Shown in pieces: positions 1-10,227 of a DNA stretch of 64,000 nt (position 1 is its first letter; each line of letters opens with the position of its first letter). The DNA is from Rhineura floridana (Eukaryota; Chordata; Lepidosauria; Squamata; Rhineuridae), in assembly GCF_030035675.1 (NCBI RefSeq), contig NC_084484.1:184363434-184427433 (forward strand), read 5' to 3'. The notes below the pieces were generated by a model. It saw only the letters and a program-made list of their open reading frames with translations. It was not told where the DNA came from and made no database searches. The position numbers were made by a program, and so were the translations under genes.

Positions 1-447
1 TGACCTAACGAAAGTAACGCATGCCTTGGTTACATCCCGGTTGGACTATTGCAACGTGCTCTATACAGGACTTCCCTTGAAAACAGCCCGGCAGCTTAAA
101 TTGGTTCAAAGGGCAGCTGCCAGAATGCTAACAGGAGCTGGCTTACGAGCCCATACAACCCCACTCTTACAACAGCTACACTGGCTACCAATTTGCTACC
201 GGACTCACTTCAAGGTACTAGTGTTAACTTTTAAAGCCTTACATGGCTTGGGCCCTCTTTATTTGTCGAATCGTATTTCCTTTTATGAACCCTCTCGGCT
301 CCTGAGATCCTCTACAGACCCTGGTCTTATGATCCCTCCATTCTCCCAAATCCACCAGATGGGTACTAGAAACAAAGCTTTTTCGGTGGTTGCCCCTACA
401 CTTTGGAATGCCCTACCGATGGAGATACGTTTTTTCCCCTCACTTAC
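1..447 (+). mobile_element. L2-type LINE, C-terminal reverse-transcriptase tail (outer copy, part 1)
   Basis: The translation shows the conserved tail of L2-clade LINE polymerase: SRLDYCNVLYTGLP, then VQRAAARMLTG, LHWLPICYR, FKVLVLTFKALHGLGPLYL and APTLWNALP. The copy is cut by the window edge on the left. On the right it is interrupted at about 447 by a second L2 copy and resumes at 1293, where the residues FRRQVKTFLFRQAF continue the same protein end. The open frame that appears to run on from 26 to 1084 is therefore a junction of two elements and not one protein. Confidence 0.85.
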
Positions 448-1242
448 CCGCAGCCTTGGGGTTGTACTTGATTCCAGGCTGTCCATGGAGGCTCAGATTT
501 CGGCAGTGAGCCGGGCAGCCTGGTATCAACTACACTTCATACGAAGGCTGCAACCCTACCTTCCTGTTCATCAGCTCCCACTGGTAGTACACACCCTGGT
601 CACCTCTCGTTTGGATTACTGTAATGCGCTCTACGTGGGGTTACCCTTGAAAACGGTCTGGAAACTACAACTTATACAAAATGCGGCGGCTCGACTACTT
701 ATGAACAGTCGCCACCGGGATCACATCACACCAGTGTTGTTCGATCTACACTGGCTTCCAGTTGTTTTCCGGGCCCAATTCAAGGTGTTGGTATTAACCT
801 TTAAATCCCTATACGGTCTCGGCCCAGTTTATCTAAAGGAGCGCCTTCAACGCCACCAATTATGCCACCCGACAAGATCAGCCACACAGGGCCTTCTCTC
901 AATCCCGCCAACAAAAACAGCTAGATTGGCGGGTACAAGAGAGAGGGCATTCTCAGTGGCGGCCCCCACTCTCTGGAACTCCCTCCCACAAGATCTCCGG
1001 CATGCCTCTTCCCTAAATGTATTCCGTAAAGCCTTAAAGACCTGGCTCTTTCAACAGGCCTTTGGGATTTCCGGGGAGGGTTAACTGTTATGACTGAAAT
1101 GCCTCTGACCCTGCACTAGTGCTATTGTTGCTGCTGTATCGTTTTTATATTGTATTATTGTATTTTATCATATTGTGTTTTAACTCTTTACATGTACGTC
1201 GCCTAGAGTGGCCATGGGCCAGATAGGCGACACAGAAATTAA

Positions 1243-1290
<48 letters not shown>
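448..1290 (+). mobile_element. L2-type LINE tail inserted into another L2 (inner copy)
   Basis: This is a 5'-truncated L2 copy of a different subfamily: QLHFIRRLQPYLPVHQLPLV, SRLDYCNALYVGLP, QNAAARLL, LHWLPVVFRAQFKVLVL, APTLWNSLPQDLR. Its 3' end is the usual 'gccgcctagagtgg...aggcgac' type followed by an (ATT)n run at about 1242-1290. The short word ttac lies at both junctions (444-447 and 1289-1292), a possible small target duplication. The same subfamily recurs at 58010-58762. Confidence 0.85.
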
Positions 1291-1292
<2 letters not shown>

Positions 1293-1518
1293 AGTTTTTC
1301 GCCGTCAGGTCAAAACGTTTTTATTTCGCCAAGCTTTTAATTGTAATGTATAGATTGTTTTAGAAATTTTAATCTGTCGTCATACTAATTATATAATTAT
1401 GTTTTTATTATGTTATCTTAATTTGTATACGTAACTGTAGTTTCTGTTCGCCGCTCTGAATTCTTCTGAAATAGAGCGGGTTATAAATATATTAAATAAA
1501 TAAATAAATAAATAAATA
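1293..1518 (+). mobile_element. L2-type LINE 3' end (outer copy, part 2)
   Basis: This is the continuation of the outer L2: the residues FRRQVKTFLFRQAF, then an AT-rich 3' UTR, the 'gccgctctgaattc ... gagcgggttataaat' terminal block and an (AAAT)n run at about 1491-1518. Confidence 0.8.
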
Positions 1519-1519
1519 A

Positions 1520-2352
1520 TAAAATCCAAAGGGACCTGGATAGACTAGAAAATTGGGCTGAAATTAATAAAATGACATTCAATAAAGACAAATGCAAGAT
1601 TCTGCATTTAGGCCACAAAAACAAAATGCACGGGTACAGGATGGGAAATACCCGGCTTAGCAGTAGTGCGTGTGAGAAGGACCTTGGAATTGTAGTGGAT
1701 CGCAAGTTGAACATGACCCAGCAGTGTGACGCTGTGGCAAAAAAGGCAAATGCGGTTTTGGGATGTATAAACAGAGCTATAGTTTCCAGATCGAGGGAAG
1801 TAATAGTCCCACTATATTCTGCATTAGTCAGGCCTCATCGGGAATACTGCGTTCAGTTCTGGGTGCCTCATTTTAAGAAAGATATAGACAAGTTAGAGCG
1901 GGTTCAGAAGAGGGCGACGAGGATGATAGCTGGTATGGAGAATAAGTCTTATGAGGAAAGGTTGAAGGAACTTGGCATGTTCAGTCTGGTGAAGAGAAGG
2001 CTGAGGGGTGACATGATTGCACTCTTTAAGTACCTGAAGGGCTGTCACATAGAGGAGGGTACAGATTTGTTTTCTGCTGCCCCAGAGGGTAGGACTAGGT
2101 CTAATGGTTTTAAGTTGCAGAAGTGTAGATTCAGATTGGACATTAGAAGGAACTTCTTGACAGTAAGGGCGGTTCGGCAATGGAACCGACTGCCTAGGGA
2201 GGTGGTGGGATCCCCTTTGCTGGATGTCTTCAAGCAGAGGCTGGACAGCTATCTGCGGGAGATGGTCTAGCTGTGGATTTCCTGCTGTGAGCAGGGGGTT
2301 GGACTCGATGGCCTACAAGTCCCCTTCCAACTCTATGATTCTATGATTCTAT
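1520..2352 (+). mobile_element. CR1 LINE, 5'-truncated, C-terminal domain plus 3' terminus
   Basis: A 232-codon open frame (1572-2270) is the CR1 polymerase C-terminus: [99 protein letters not shown]. It ends in the CR1 3' signature, gttggactcgatggcc and repeated attctatg octamers at 2335-2352. There is no poly-A tail, as expected for CR1. The uninterrupted frame suggests a fairly young copy. Confidence 0.92.
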
Positions 2353-2431
2353 TCCAAGGCATTCTGCCTCCTGCAGGGGAGGAGAACATACCCATGGTGC
2401 CTAGTAGCCATTGATAGCCTTATTCTCCATG
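2353..2431 (-). mobile_element. CR1 LINE 3' UTR, antisense, part 1 (split by L2)
   Basis: The word 'tagtagccattgatagcct' and its surroundings are the reverse complement of a CR1 subfamily 3' UTR. The copy is interrupted at about 2431 and resumes at 3042 with 'atcctcttttaaagccatcc', the next block of the same UTR. Confidence 0.75.
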
Positions 2432-3041
2432 TTCTGGAGGTGAAGAAGCTGCAGCTGGTGCAAAATGAGGCAGCGAGACTGCTCACTGGGGCAGGGTATC
2501 ACCAACATGTCACCCCGCTGCTGAAAGAATTGCACTGGCTGCCCATTTGCTACCGGGCCAAGCTTAAGGTTCTAGTTTTGGTGTACAAAGCCCTATACAG
2601 CTCGGGACCAGGATACCTGAAAGACCATTTTATCCCTTGTATACCCAGCCGATCACTGCGCTCTGCAGGTGAGGGCCTCCTGCAGATACCATCTTGTGAG
2701 GAGGTCCATTCTGCACAATATAGGAAGCAGCCCTTTAGTGTGGCGGCACCTACCCTGTGGAACTCCCTCCCCTTAAATATTAGACAGGCGCCATCTCTGT
2801 TATCTTTTTGGCACCCACTGAAGACTTTTCCTCTTTCAACAAGCCTTTTAAGTAGAGACCTCATTCCAGTCTGCATCTGTGTTGGAATTGCTTTTAAAGA
2901 TGTTTTTAAAGCTCTTTTTTAAAAGCTGTTTTTAAAGATGTTTTGTTTTAACATATTTTAAAGTCTGTTTTTAAGATGTTTTAGTGTTTTTGTTTGCCAC
3001 CCTGGGCTCCTACTGGGAGGAAGGGTGGGACATAAATTTAA
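2432..3041 (+). mobile_element. L2 LINE tail inserted into antisense CR1
   Basis: The open frame 2440-2922 reads LQLVQNEAARLLTGAG, LHWLPICYRAKLKVLVL, YKALYSSGPGYL, APTLWNSLPLNIRQ. It is followed by a long UTR made of tttttaaag-type words and the terminal block 'gccaccctgggctcctactgggagg...gggtgggacataaat'. The two CR1 halves on either side are adjacent parts of one CR1 UTR, so the L2 came later. Confidence 0.85.
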
Positions 3042-3478
3042 TGAATCCTCTTTTAAAGCCATCCAAGTTGTAGCCATCACTACCTCATCAGGGTGTGAAT
3101 TCCAAAGACTAACGATGCACTTTGTGAAGAAGTGGTTTCTTTTGTCTGTCCTGAATCTTTATATGACCCCAGGGTCTAGTATTATGCAAGAGTGAGAAAA
3201 AATGATCTTTATTCACTTTTTCCACACCATGCATAATGTTATACACTTCTGTCATGTCCCTTCCCCCGTTCGCCTTTTCTCTCAACTAAAAAGCCCCCCA
3301 AAACTAAAAAGCTGCTCCAGTGCCTGGATGTTTTCTGCACCTTTTCCAGCTCTACAACATCCTTTTTGAGGTGAGGCAACCAGAAGTGCACACAGTATTC
3401 CAAATGCAATCGTTCCATAGATTTGTATAAAGGCATGAGGATATCGGCAGTTTTATTTTCAGTCCTATTCTCCATGAA
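3042..3478 (-). mobile_element. CR1 LINE, antisense, part 2 (3' UTR and C-terminal coding remnant)
   Basis: On the minus strand this region decodes to degraded CR1 C-terminus: LYKSMERLHLEYCVHFWLPHLKKDVVELEKVQKT, which matches the block [26 protein letters not shown]. The reading frames are broken, so it is an older copy than the CR1 at 1520-2352. Confidence 0.8.
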
Positions 3479-3573
3479 ATGGCCTGAGATATTTTGGTGT
3501 TTGCATCAAAACATCCAACTGGCCCTCTCTGGCTATGGGTGCACCACTTTGAGTGCACCTATTCCTCAAGAGA

Positions 3574-3657
3574 TGTTCTTGGATGCTCTTGGAGGTCGCT
3601 GATTCACAGGGTCGCCATAAGTCATAATTGACTTGAGGGAACATAACAACGACAACA
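3574..3657 (+). mobile_element. RTE/BovB-type LINE, 84-bp 3' stub with 13-bp target duplication
   Basis: The stub contains only the last bases of the BovB-like LINE (ggtcgctgattcacaggg, cataagtcataattgacttg) and an (acaac) tail. The word attcctcaagaga occurs at 3561-3573 and again at 3658-3670, a perfect 13-bp target-site duplication, so this is a severely 5'-truncated but complete insertion. Confidence 0.85.
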
Positions 3658-3706
3658 ATTCCTCAAGAGAGGCCCTGTTGTTAAGGGCTTGTTAAACCAG
3701 TTCATG

Positions 3707-4105
3707 GAACTGGTTACCCATGGCGGTAAGGTCAAGGGAGAGGAACCAGACTAAGAATAATCCAAGAAAGTTGTCAACAGCAGAACAGGCAGAGGATAAC
3801 AATGTGTATGCTACAACGGCTGTGAAGGCGGATGAAGGCTGCAGCAGATAAAGGACTTCCAATCGTCGTGGTATCCCATGCCATTGGATCAAAGCCTTTT
3901 TCTGTCAAGATTGTGTGTTGATCGTTGTGCTCCAATCTCCCCACATAAAACAAATTCACGCACAGGCGTCTTCCAAGCAAATCCATCTGGAAACCTATGT
4001 CTGTGTGGATCCAGAATTGGCCTCCACAGTCACTTACGGACCCACCGTTAAAGACCTTATCTTGGAAGACAATCTTACTCGGCCACGAGTGATCGCCAAT
4101 GAATG
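3707..4105. mobile_element. Unclassified 399-bp insertion with 13-bp target duplication
   Basis: The word aaaccagttcatg is present at 3694-3706 and 4106-4118. The 399 bp between them are therefore an insertion with a LINE/SINE-sized duplication. It has no poly-A, no tRNA-like A/B boxes that I recognise and no inverted terminal repeats. On the minus strand it starts near 'ggcgatcactcgtggccgag' and has one long open stretch without known domains. The left end plus duplication forms a small palindrome (aaccagtt...aactggtt, 3695-3715). I do not recognise the family. Confidence 0.6.
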
Positions 4106-4148
4106 AAACCAGTTCATGCAAACACATCCTTTTCCTTCCTCAACCTGG

Positions 4149-4252
4149 TGACCTCCAGAGGGTTTGGACTACAGTTCCCATCAGCCCCGGCCAGTGTGGC
4201 CGATGGTCTGGAATGATGGAATATGTAGTGCAAAACATCTGGAGGAAACCAA
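4149..4252. mobile_element. Degraded foldback MITE (hAT-like, 'actacaactcccatcagcc' family)
   Basis: Arms 'ctccagagggtttggactac' and 'tagtgcaaaacatctggagg' are imperfect inverted repeats around the 'ttcccatcagccccggccag' core that recurs across this window. The copy is diverged and its termini are not clear. Confidence 0.6.
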
Positions 4253-4360
4253 ATGGGGGGGGAGGATCGTTTAGAACAGTAAGATCCCATTACCTCAGGA
4301 ACACGGTGTTTGGGTATCAGCATTCGCTGCAAGTATATGGTCCTCTCAGAATATTCTAGA

Positions 4361-4735
4361 ACGGGGTGGGGAACCTTTTTCAGACTGAGGGCCACATTCT
4401 CTTCTGGGGGGCCACATCCCAGTGGCAGGGCCAGATTCAGAAGGGAGCAGAGCAGGTACAATGGGTGCACCTGTTCCTTTTGTGCAGTAGGCTGGTTTCT
4501 ACACGCACTCACACCCCACACTCCAGGCGTCACCCAGACATGCAAGAGGCACGATCAGGGTTGAAGGACACTGCCCAGCCAGACCAAAACACTCAAGGGG
4601 GATGTGAAGTTAGGGAGGTGAGGGGCGTGGCCTGGGGACAGTGGGTGTGGCTAGGGAGGAGGTGTGGTGTGGGGAGAGCCCAGACATAGGCTAGGAGGGC
4701 AGCATTTGGCTTCCAGGCATGTGGCTCCTCACTGC
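4361..4735 (+). mobile_element. hAT-type non-autonomous element, 'ggtggggaacc' family
   Basis: Starts with ggtggggaacctttttcag followed by gagggccacattc, and ends in the inverted form (cagcatttggc...aggcatgtggctcctcac). Copies of the same family lie at 10228-10608, 22089-22600 and, inverted, at about 27482-27740 and 58921-59235. Family-level assignment to hAT is inferred from the CAGGGGTGGGGAAC-like end. Confidence 0.6.
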
Positions 4736-5244
4736 CATTCTAGGACAAGGGAGGGAGTGGAGCTAAAACCCTTTGAGGTTCTCTGCCAACATGATCAAGA
4801 ATGAATGACCTAGCAGGATGATGCCCATCAACTGTTCTCTGCACCCGGCTGGCTGGAGAAAATGCCTCTGAGCATGTCCAAAGTGCTCTCGTCTGACCAC
4901 TAGGTAAGCACAGCCTGCCTCTGGTCCTTTTATTCACCATCATGTCTCCAGCCTCTCCCGTCTCGGAGATCCCTTGAGGGGGATTTTCTACATTCCACCT
5001 CAGCACCCTCACTTCTTCCTCTTCCCTTGGCTTCCACACGTTCTGTCTGGCCTCTCTCGTTCCCAGGTTTCCCTCCATCCATACCAACCTCCCACGTCCC
5101 TCCCAGCACTTGCACCACTTGCCAACATTCTGCAACTTGATCTCAGCAACAAAAATGTGTGTGTGTGTGAAAATGCTATGACATCACAGCAGCTCAGGAA
5201 ACAGCAAGGAAGAAAGATGGGGGCCTGCAGATCATGAACACTGA

Positions 5245-5733
5245 TAATAGGGCCATAGCACAAAGTCAGGATCATTCAGACCATGGTATTTCCGATCTTT
5301 ATGTATGGATGTCAAAGTTGGACAGTGAAAAAAGTGGATAAGAGAAAAATCAACTCCTTTGAAATGTGGTGTTGGAGGAGAGCTTTGCACATACCATGGA
5401 CCGTGAAAAAGATGCATAATTGGATGTTAGAACAAATTAAACCAGAACTATCATTAGAAGCTAAAATGATGAAATTGAGGTTATCATACTTTGGACACAT
5501 CATGAGAAGACATGATTCACTAGAGAAGACAAGAATGCTGGGAAAAACAGAAGGGCGTAGAAAAAGAGGAAGGCCAAACAAGAGATGGATTCATTCATTC
5601 CATAAAGGAAGCCACAGACCTGAACTTACAAGATCTGAACAGGGTGGTTCATGACGGATGCTCTTGCAGGTCACTGATTCATAGGGTTGCCATAAGTCGT
5701 AGTCGATTTGGAGGCACATAACAACAACAAGCC
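5245..5733 (+). mobile_element. RTE/BovB-type LINE, C-terminal domain and 3' end
   Basis: The open frame 5283-5654 reads YGCQSWTVKK, FEMWCWRRALHIPW, PELSLEAKMMKLRLSYFGHI, MRRHDSLEKTRMLGKTEG, RKRGRPNKRW. This is the C-terminal block of RTE-clade BovB LINEs. It is followed by the family 3' end 'gccataagtcgtagtcgatt' and acaacaac. It is 5'-truncated. The extreme C-terminus is lost by a frameshift around the SIKEA block. Confidence 0.88.
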
Positions 5734-6002
5734 TCTTTTATACAACGTACTATGTTGGTTGGAGGAGCCTTGATTTCAGGGAGACACCACCCCCAGAATG
5801 CAGGAACTGCTTTGCTAGATCGGACCAAAGGTCTTCCCAGCCAGGCATTCAGGGGTAATCCAGCTGCCTCTGGGAAGCTCACAAGTGATGAGGAACAGTC
5901 AACACCTGCAGTTGTCTCTTGTAGAAGCTTCTTGTACGAAAGCAATATTCTGTTGAATTCCAGATGCTGCAGACAGGGGATAACCATCCCCAACCTGTTC
6001 AG

Positions 6003-6085
6003 TGGAGAGCTGGCATAGTGTAGCGGCTAAGAAACTCAGCTACAAATTGGGAACTCCCACTTTAAACTTTGCCTCTGCCATGAGC
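6003..6085 (+). mobile_element. tRNA-derived SINE head fragment
   Basis: 'gagagctggcatagtgtagcggctaagaaact...' resembles the tRNA-related head of a squamate SINE (the consensus of this type begins gagccagtgtggtgtagtgg). It is cut off at about 6085, where antisense CR1 begins. Confidence 0.55.
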
Positions 6086-6312
6086 TTACAAGGAGCCCTT
6101 AAGAACATTAAGAGCCCTGTAGCCTCCTGTTCTCCCACAGTGGCCCACCAGAAGCCCCAATGGGAAGCCCGCGAAATCTGGACACGAGTGCAATGGCACT
6201 CTCCCCACTTGTGATCCTCAGCAACTGCAATTCAGAAGCATATGGCCTCCAACCGTGGAGACAGGACACAGCCGCCACGGCTAGCAGCCACTGAGAACCT
6301 TATGCCTCTCTC
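6086..6312 (-). mobile_element. CR1 LINE 3' UTR, antisense
   Basis: Contains cctgttctcccacagtggcc, gaagcccgcgaa, gagtgcaatggcactctccc and cagaagcatatggcctcc. This is the order expected for the reverse complement of the long CR1 3' UTR seen in sense at about 55900-56115. Confidence 0.75.
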
Positions 6313-6585
6313 TCAGCCACAGACTCACACCTGCAATTCGGTGAGAAAAATCTGCCAACTATATATTACAGGCAGGCAGGCCCCGCCATTAGGTAGAGTG
6401 AGGCAGCCCAACTCTGATGGCAGACGCTGGGAAAGTGGGGAATGGCACCAATGTGTTGGGAGGACAGACCGGTGCGTGCCCCATGCAGCCTGCCCTGCGC
6501 CTTCTACGAAGCCACCTTGCAGCCCTCGGGTGTGGTGGAGGATGCTCTCTCAAGTGCTGGCCCAGTCAGCATCTGAACTTTTGGA

Positions 6586-6661
6586 TTCCTGCATTGAGCA
6601 GGGGGTTGGACTAGATGGCCTTATAGGCCCCTTCCAACTCTACTATTCTATGATTCTATGA
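6586..6661 (+). mobile_element. CR1 LINE 3' terminus
   Basis: ggattcctgcattgagcagg, gttggactagatggcc and attctatgattctatg at the end. Only about 76 bp of the 3' tail remain. Confidence 0.85.
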
Positions 6662-6872
6662 ACATGGAACCATCTCCTGATGCAGTAAGACCAGCACCAA
6701 CTAAGGAAGAGGGCTCCACATCACTGCCCTCCCCAGCAGTTTCCTTGTGCTGCTGCTGTTCAGTCTCTTCTGGAAGAGAGATGAGGGAGCCATCTGTAGA
6801 CCATCCGGCCTGGTGAGAGGACTGTGCCTCCTCTGACCTGTCTCTAAACCAGGCTGCTGCGCCTCCTTACAG
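6662..6872. other. No gene or repeat recognised
   Basis: I see no open frame with recognisable protein, no tRNA-like fold and no known repeat end in this stretch. Confidence 0.5.
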
Positions 6873-7009
6873 CAGCCTTTCCCAACTAGTGTGCCTCTAG
6901 ATGTTGTTGGACCACAGCTCCCATCAGCCTCAGCCAGCATTGCCAATGGTCAGGAAGATGGGAGTTGTGGTCCAACAACATCTGGAGGCACACTGGTTGG
7001 GAAAGGCTG
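6873..7009. mobile_element. Foldback MITE, hAT-like, with near-perfect 8-bp duplication
   Basis: The 137-bp element begins cagcctttcccaac and ends gttgggaaaggctg. The arms are inverted repeats through 'tgttgttggaccacagctcc'. Flanks are ccttacag (6865-6872) and ccttagag (7010-7017), an 8-bp duplication with one change, as expected for hAT. Its own copy plus flank was later copied to 9624-9903. Confidence 0.8.
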
Positions 7010-7149
7010 CCTTAGAGTGTAACATCAAGCACCGGCAGCTGGAACTTTATTGGCTGTGAACTTTCTTTTTCTTCTGTACTCATGCATTTAAGTCTAGCTG
7101 ATTTCTTTTGTATCATTGAATTTATTCTGTGTTTGCTAAATTGTTGATT

Positions 7150-7290
7150 TTTGTCCGATTTGAATTTCTTGGTATATTTTGTAAACTGCTTTTTCCTATA
7201 CCCCCAAAGTTTTACATTTTGATAATAAATGTTATAAGCTGCAGTGGAAAGGTGGCAGATAAACTAGATAAATAAACTAAAATCAATCAA
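7150..7290 (+). mobile_element. Old LINE 3' end (L2-like), degraded
   Basis: 'tttgtaaactgctttttcc' followed by 'ggtggcagataaactagata' is the usual order of a L2-like terminal block ('taaactgcc ... ggcggtataaataaa'). Too diverged to place further. Confidence 0.35.
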
Positions 7291-7410
7291 CCTTGCCCTT
7301 TGTCTCAAGATAGCAATGTCTTGGGCCAGCTCTGATTGCAGCGCTGTTTTAAGGATATCAATAAAATGCACATCAGGCACTTAAGTCGAAAGCACTACAT
7401 TGGTTCAGAA

Positions 7411-7411
7411 T

Positions 7412-7446
<35 letters not shown>
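7411..7446. repeat. (AAT)n microsatellite
   Basis: A run of taa/aat triplets about 36 bp long, with no recognisable LINE tail directly beside it. Confidence 0.9.
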
Positions 7447-9044
7447 GATGATGATTATGATGATGCTTGCAGGTTTTCTAGAGGTATATAGCTGTCTGTT
7501 GGTAGAAGTGGATCACTGGGCTAGATAGCCTGATTCCCCAGTGTAATTTGTCTTGTACCTAAAATCTGCACATGTGGACATCAGAGATATCCTGCCTTTG
7601 GACATGGAGGCTCTTTTCCAAGCTCTTGTGACAAGCAGCCCTTGGAGCTAGCCACCACCCGATCCTTTTTCAAAGGCATCGATGGCAGTGGCTAATTTGC
7701 ACTCCACTGAAAGCACACGGCCAACAGAACATGCTACATCTCACAGAGCTTTTATTTTCAATGCTCCAGGACCAATTTATTTTTAACTGATGCTGGAGAA
7801 TAAATAAAGTACTAATAACCTCAAATTTCTCTGAAAACAAGCATGCAGAGCCCTCTGCTAACAGGGTTTGTTCACCACTGGCTGTCTTTCATGATAGAAG
7901 CTGGGGGGGGAGGGAGAAGATCTGCATACAGCTCTCAGGAAGAGCTGAAGAGGACAGAGAGACAGACATGGTCTGGAGCAACCATGGGAGAAGTTGGCCT
8001 CCAGACCGTCACTATTTTACAGGGGGGATTCAACTGCATGCCAGAAGTTCAGGTTTGTGCAACTGAAGTGGATTCGCATGTCCTGGACTTGGGCATGGAC
8101 TTTTTGCTGTTAGGAGAGTGATAGGGAAATGCAGTGACAAGTGTGGGATCAACAAATGATTAATGGGAAGATGTATAACCACTGTGCAAGCAAATCAGGA
8201 TGAATTCAGGAGGACGAATGCTCGTGCGCACTGTCATATAACTTTCCCATTAAAAAAATCAGAACAAATGCTCAATACAGACCAGAAATAGTCTTAACCT
8301 CTGCAAAAGCGTTGCGCAAGCAAATCAGGATTAATGCTGAATAAACAGATCACCTGGAGGAGCTCTAAGCCAATTTGGACACATTATAGTTTCTCTGGTC
8401 CAGCAGTGGGTCAGATTCTCCAAGCTGCAAAATCTGTACAAAGCTCTCCAGTATAAATGGTATCCAGGACAATAAATTCTCTGTACTTATGCATGACATT
8501 AGAGTTCTGCTCTCCGAATGCTGATCAGCCCTCACCCCTGCGGTTTCTGAAATTTCACCAGGTCCTGCCAACACATAGTTTCAGCTCTTAAGGACTAGAC
8601 ACTTGGGACTTTTTTTTAAAGTGGAGATTCTTTCAGTGCTGGGCCAAGACATATTACAGCCTGAAGCTAAGTCCAGATGCTAACCCCACCCCTACTGGAT
8701 CCAATGCCATTGGTGCACCATTTGGACATCAATTCCTACTTCCATCTCCCTACCCCATGGTGCCGCCTGAAGCAAGCTGTTTGTGTCAGGTCTGGTCCTG
8801 GAACCTCTCAAGATGCCAATTCCAGTTTTCTATGCTTGTACTGTGCAATCATGAAACAATCCTGGTTGTAGCAAGTCATGTAACTTTTTTTTCGAGTAGG
8901 AAAACTGGTAGCAGAAGATACTGTGAGCATCCGTCCATCCCTCGGGAGGTAATCATAGCAAAAGCTCTCCCCTGCTGTCCCTCCCAGTGGTATACTGCCT
9001 CTGAACCTGTAAGTTTCACCTAGCTATATTCATAGCCACTGTTC
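7447..9044. other. Non-coding stretch, nothing recognised
   Basis: About 1.6 kb with only short open frames that show no domain. I see no terminal repeats or LINE tail. It may be ordinary intergenic sequence or repeats too old to read by eye. Confidence 0.5.
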
Positions 9045-9052
9045 CTCCTCCT

Positions 9053-9398
9053 CAGGGCCAGCACCAGACTGTAGAAGGCCCTTGGGTACCAGACTGCAGT
9101 GGGCCCTTGGTAGTGGCAGCGCAGAACGCTGGCATGCTAATGCAGCAACACAGGAAGTGGTGCAGCCGGGCCTGTTTTAAGCCCATGCCGGCAGGGGCAG
9201 AGGTGTTGCCTGAGAGGGTGGCTCATGTTCTGCGATCTATGCCAGCATCATGTTGCAGGGTGCATGGTCCATGACGCGATGTTGGCATAGATCGCGGAGC
9301 AGGAGCTACATCTACCCTTCCCCAGCAGCAGGGGCCCCTCTCAGCCACAGGGGCCCTCGGCCAGTGCCCAACAAGGCCACCCTCTGGTGCTGGGCCTG
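9053..9398. mobile_element. Foldback MITE, hAT-like, 'cagggccagcacca' ends
   Basis: Starts cagggccagcacca and ends tggtgctgggcctg, good inverted termini. Flanks are ctcctcct (9045-9052) and ctcttcct (9399-9406), an 8-bp duplication with one change. The interior holds a second inverted repeat (gcgatctatgccagcatc / gatgttggcatagatcgc), so the whole 346 bp can fold back. A relative is at 26787-27218. Confidence 0.75.
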
Positions 9399-9623
9399 CT
9401 CTTCCTCCTCCTCCTCCATGAATTTAACTAAGCCCCTTTCAAAGCCATTCAAGCCACTGGCCATCACATCTTGTGGCATGGAATTTCACAAGTTAATTAT
9501 GTGTTGCACACTTCCTTTCTTCTTCAGGAGCAAATCAGCCCCTTTTGGGGAGGAAGCATTAAGCACCCCATTCCCAGGGGGTCCTCCTGAGAGCACCTTG
9601 CATAAGGGCTGGAGCCCCTAGGG

Positions 9624-9903
9624 CAGCCTTTCCCAACTAGTGGGCCACAAGATGTCAGCTAGACTTAAAAGAAATCAGCTAGACTTAAATGCATGAGTAC
9701 AGAAGAAAAAGAAAGTTCACAGCCAATAAAGTTCCAGCTGCCGGTGCTTGATGTTACACTCTAAGGCAGCCTTTCCCAACCAGTGTGCCTCCAGATGTTG
9801 TTGGACCACAACTCCCATCTTCCTGACCATTGGCAATGCTGGCTGAGGCTGATGGGAGCTGTGGTCCAACAACATCTGGTGGCCCACTAGTTGGGAAAGG
9901 CTG
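9624..9903. mobile_element. Composite foldback MITE containing a copied piece of the 6.9-kb locus
   Basis: Outer ends cagcctttcccaactagtgg and ccactagttgggaaaggctg carry a perfect, palindromic 8-bp duplication ccctaggg (9616-9623 and 9904-9911). The interior is a reverse-complement copy of the MITE at 6873-7009 together with about 100 bp of that locus's own right flank (7010-7110). The flank copy at 9668-9766 looks identical to its source. A short doubled word, cagctagactta (9656-9667 and repeated at about 9676), marks the left junction. Confidence 0.8.
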
Positions 9904-9911
9904 CCCTAGGG

Positions 9912-10220
9912 GCTTTGTGACACACAGCCCCATTACACCTTGAGGTTTGGCCCCAGTGGTTAGTTTACCCTAGAGACTTGATCTGGTTTAAAAGTCATCC
10001 CCTCTCCTAGGACAGTAATCCTGTAAAGAGGAACCGGAATCTTTCTCGGAGGAGTCCCAGCTGGCTCCCTAAACTAGGGGAAGCCATGACAGTTAAACTG
10101 ACAGAAAAACAATGTAATGTATGTTTGCAGTTTGCTGCATGAGACTCGCCCAAAGATCCTCAATGGCTCAGATGAAGGTTCTTAAATTCTGTCTAGGGCT
10201 ACATAAGCAGGCTTTGCCAT
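9912..10220. other. Nothing recognised
   Basis: About 300 bp without a readable gene or repeat end. Confidence 0.5.
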
Positions 10221-10227
10221 CTATCAT

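Noticed and set aside
26-1084. A single 352-residue protein
   Set aside because: It is two L2 copies joined by insertion; the outer copy's true continuation is at 1293.
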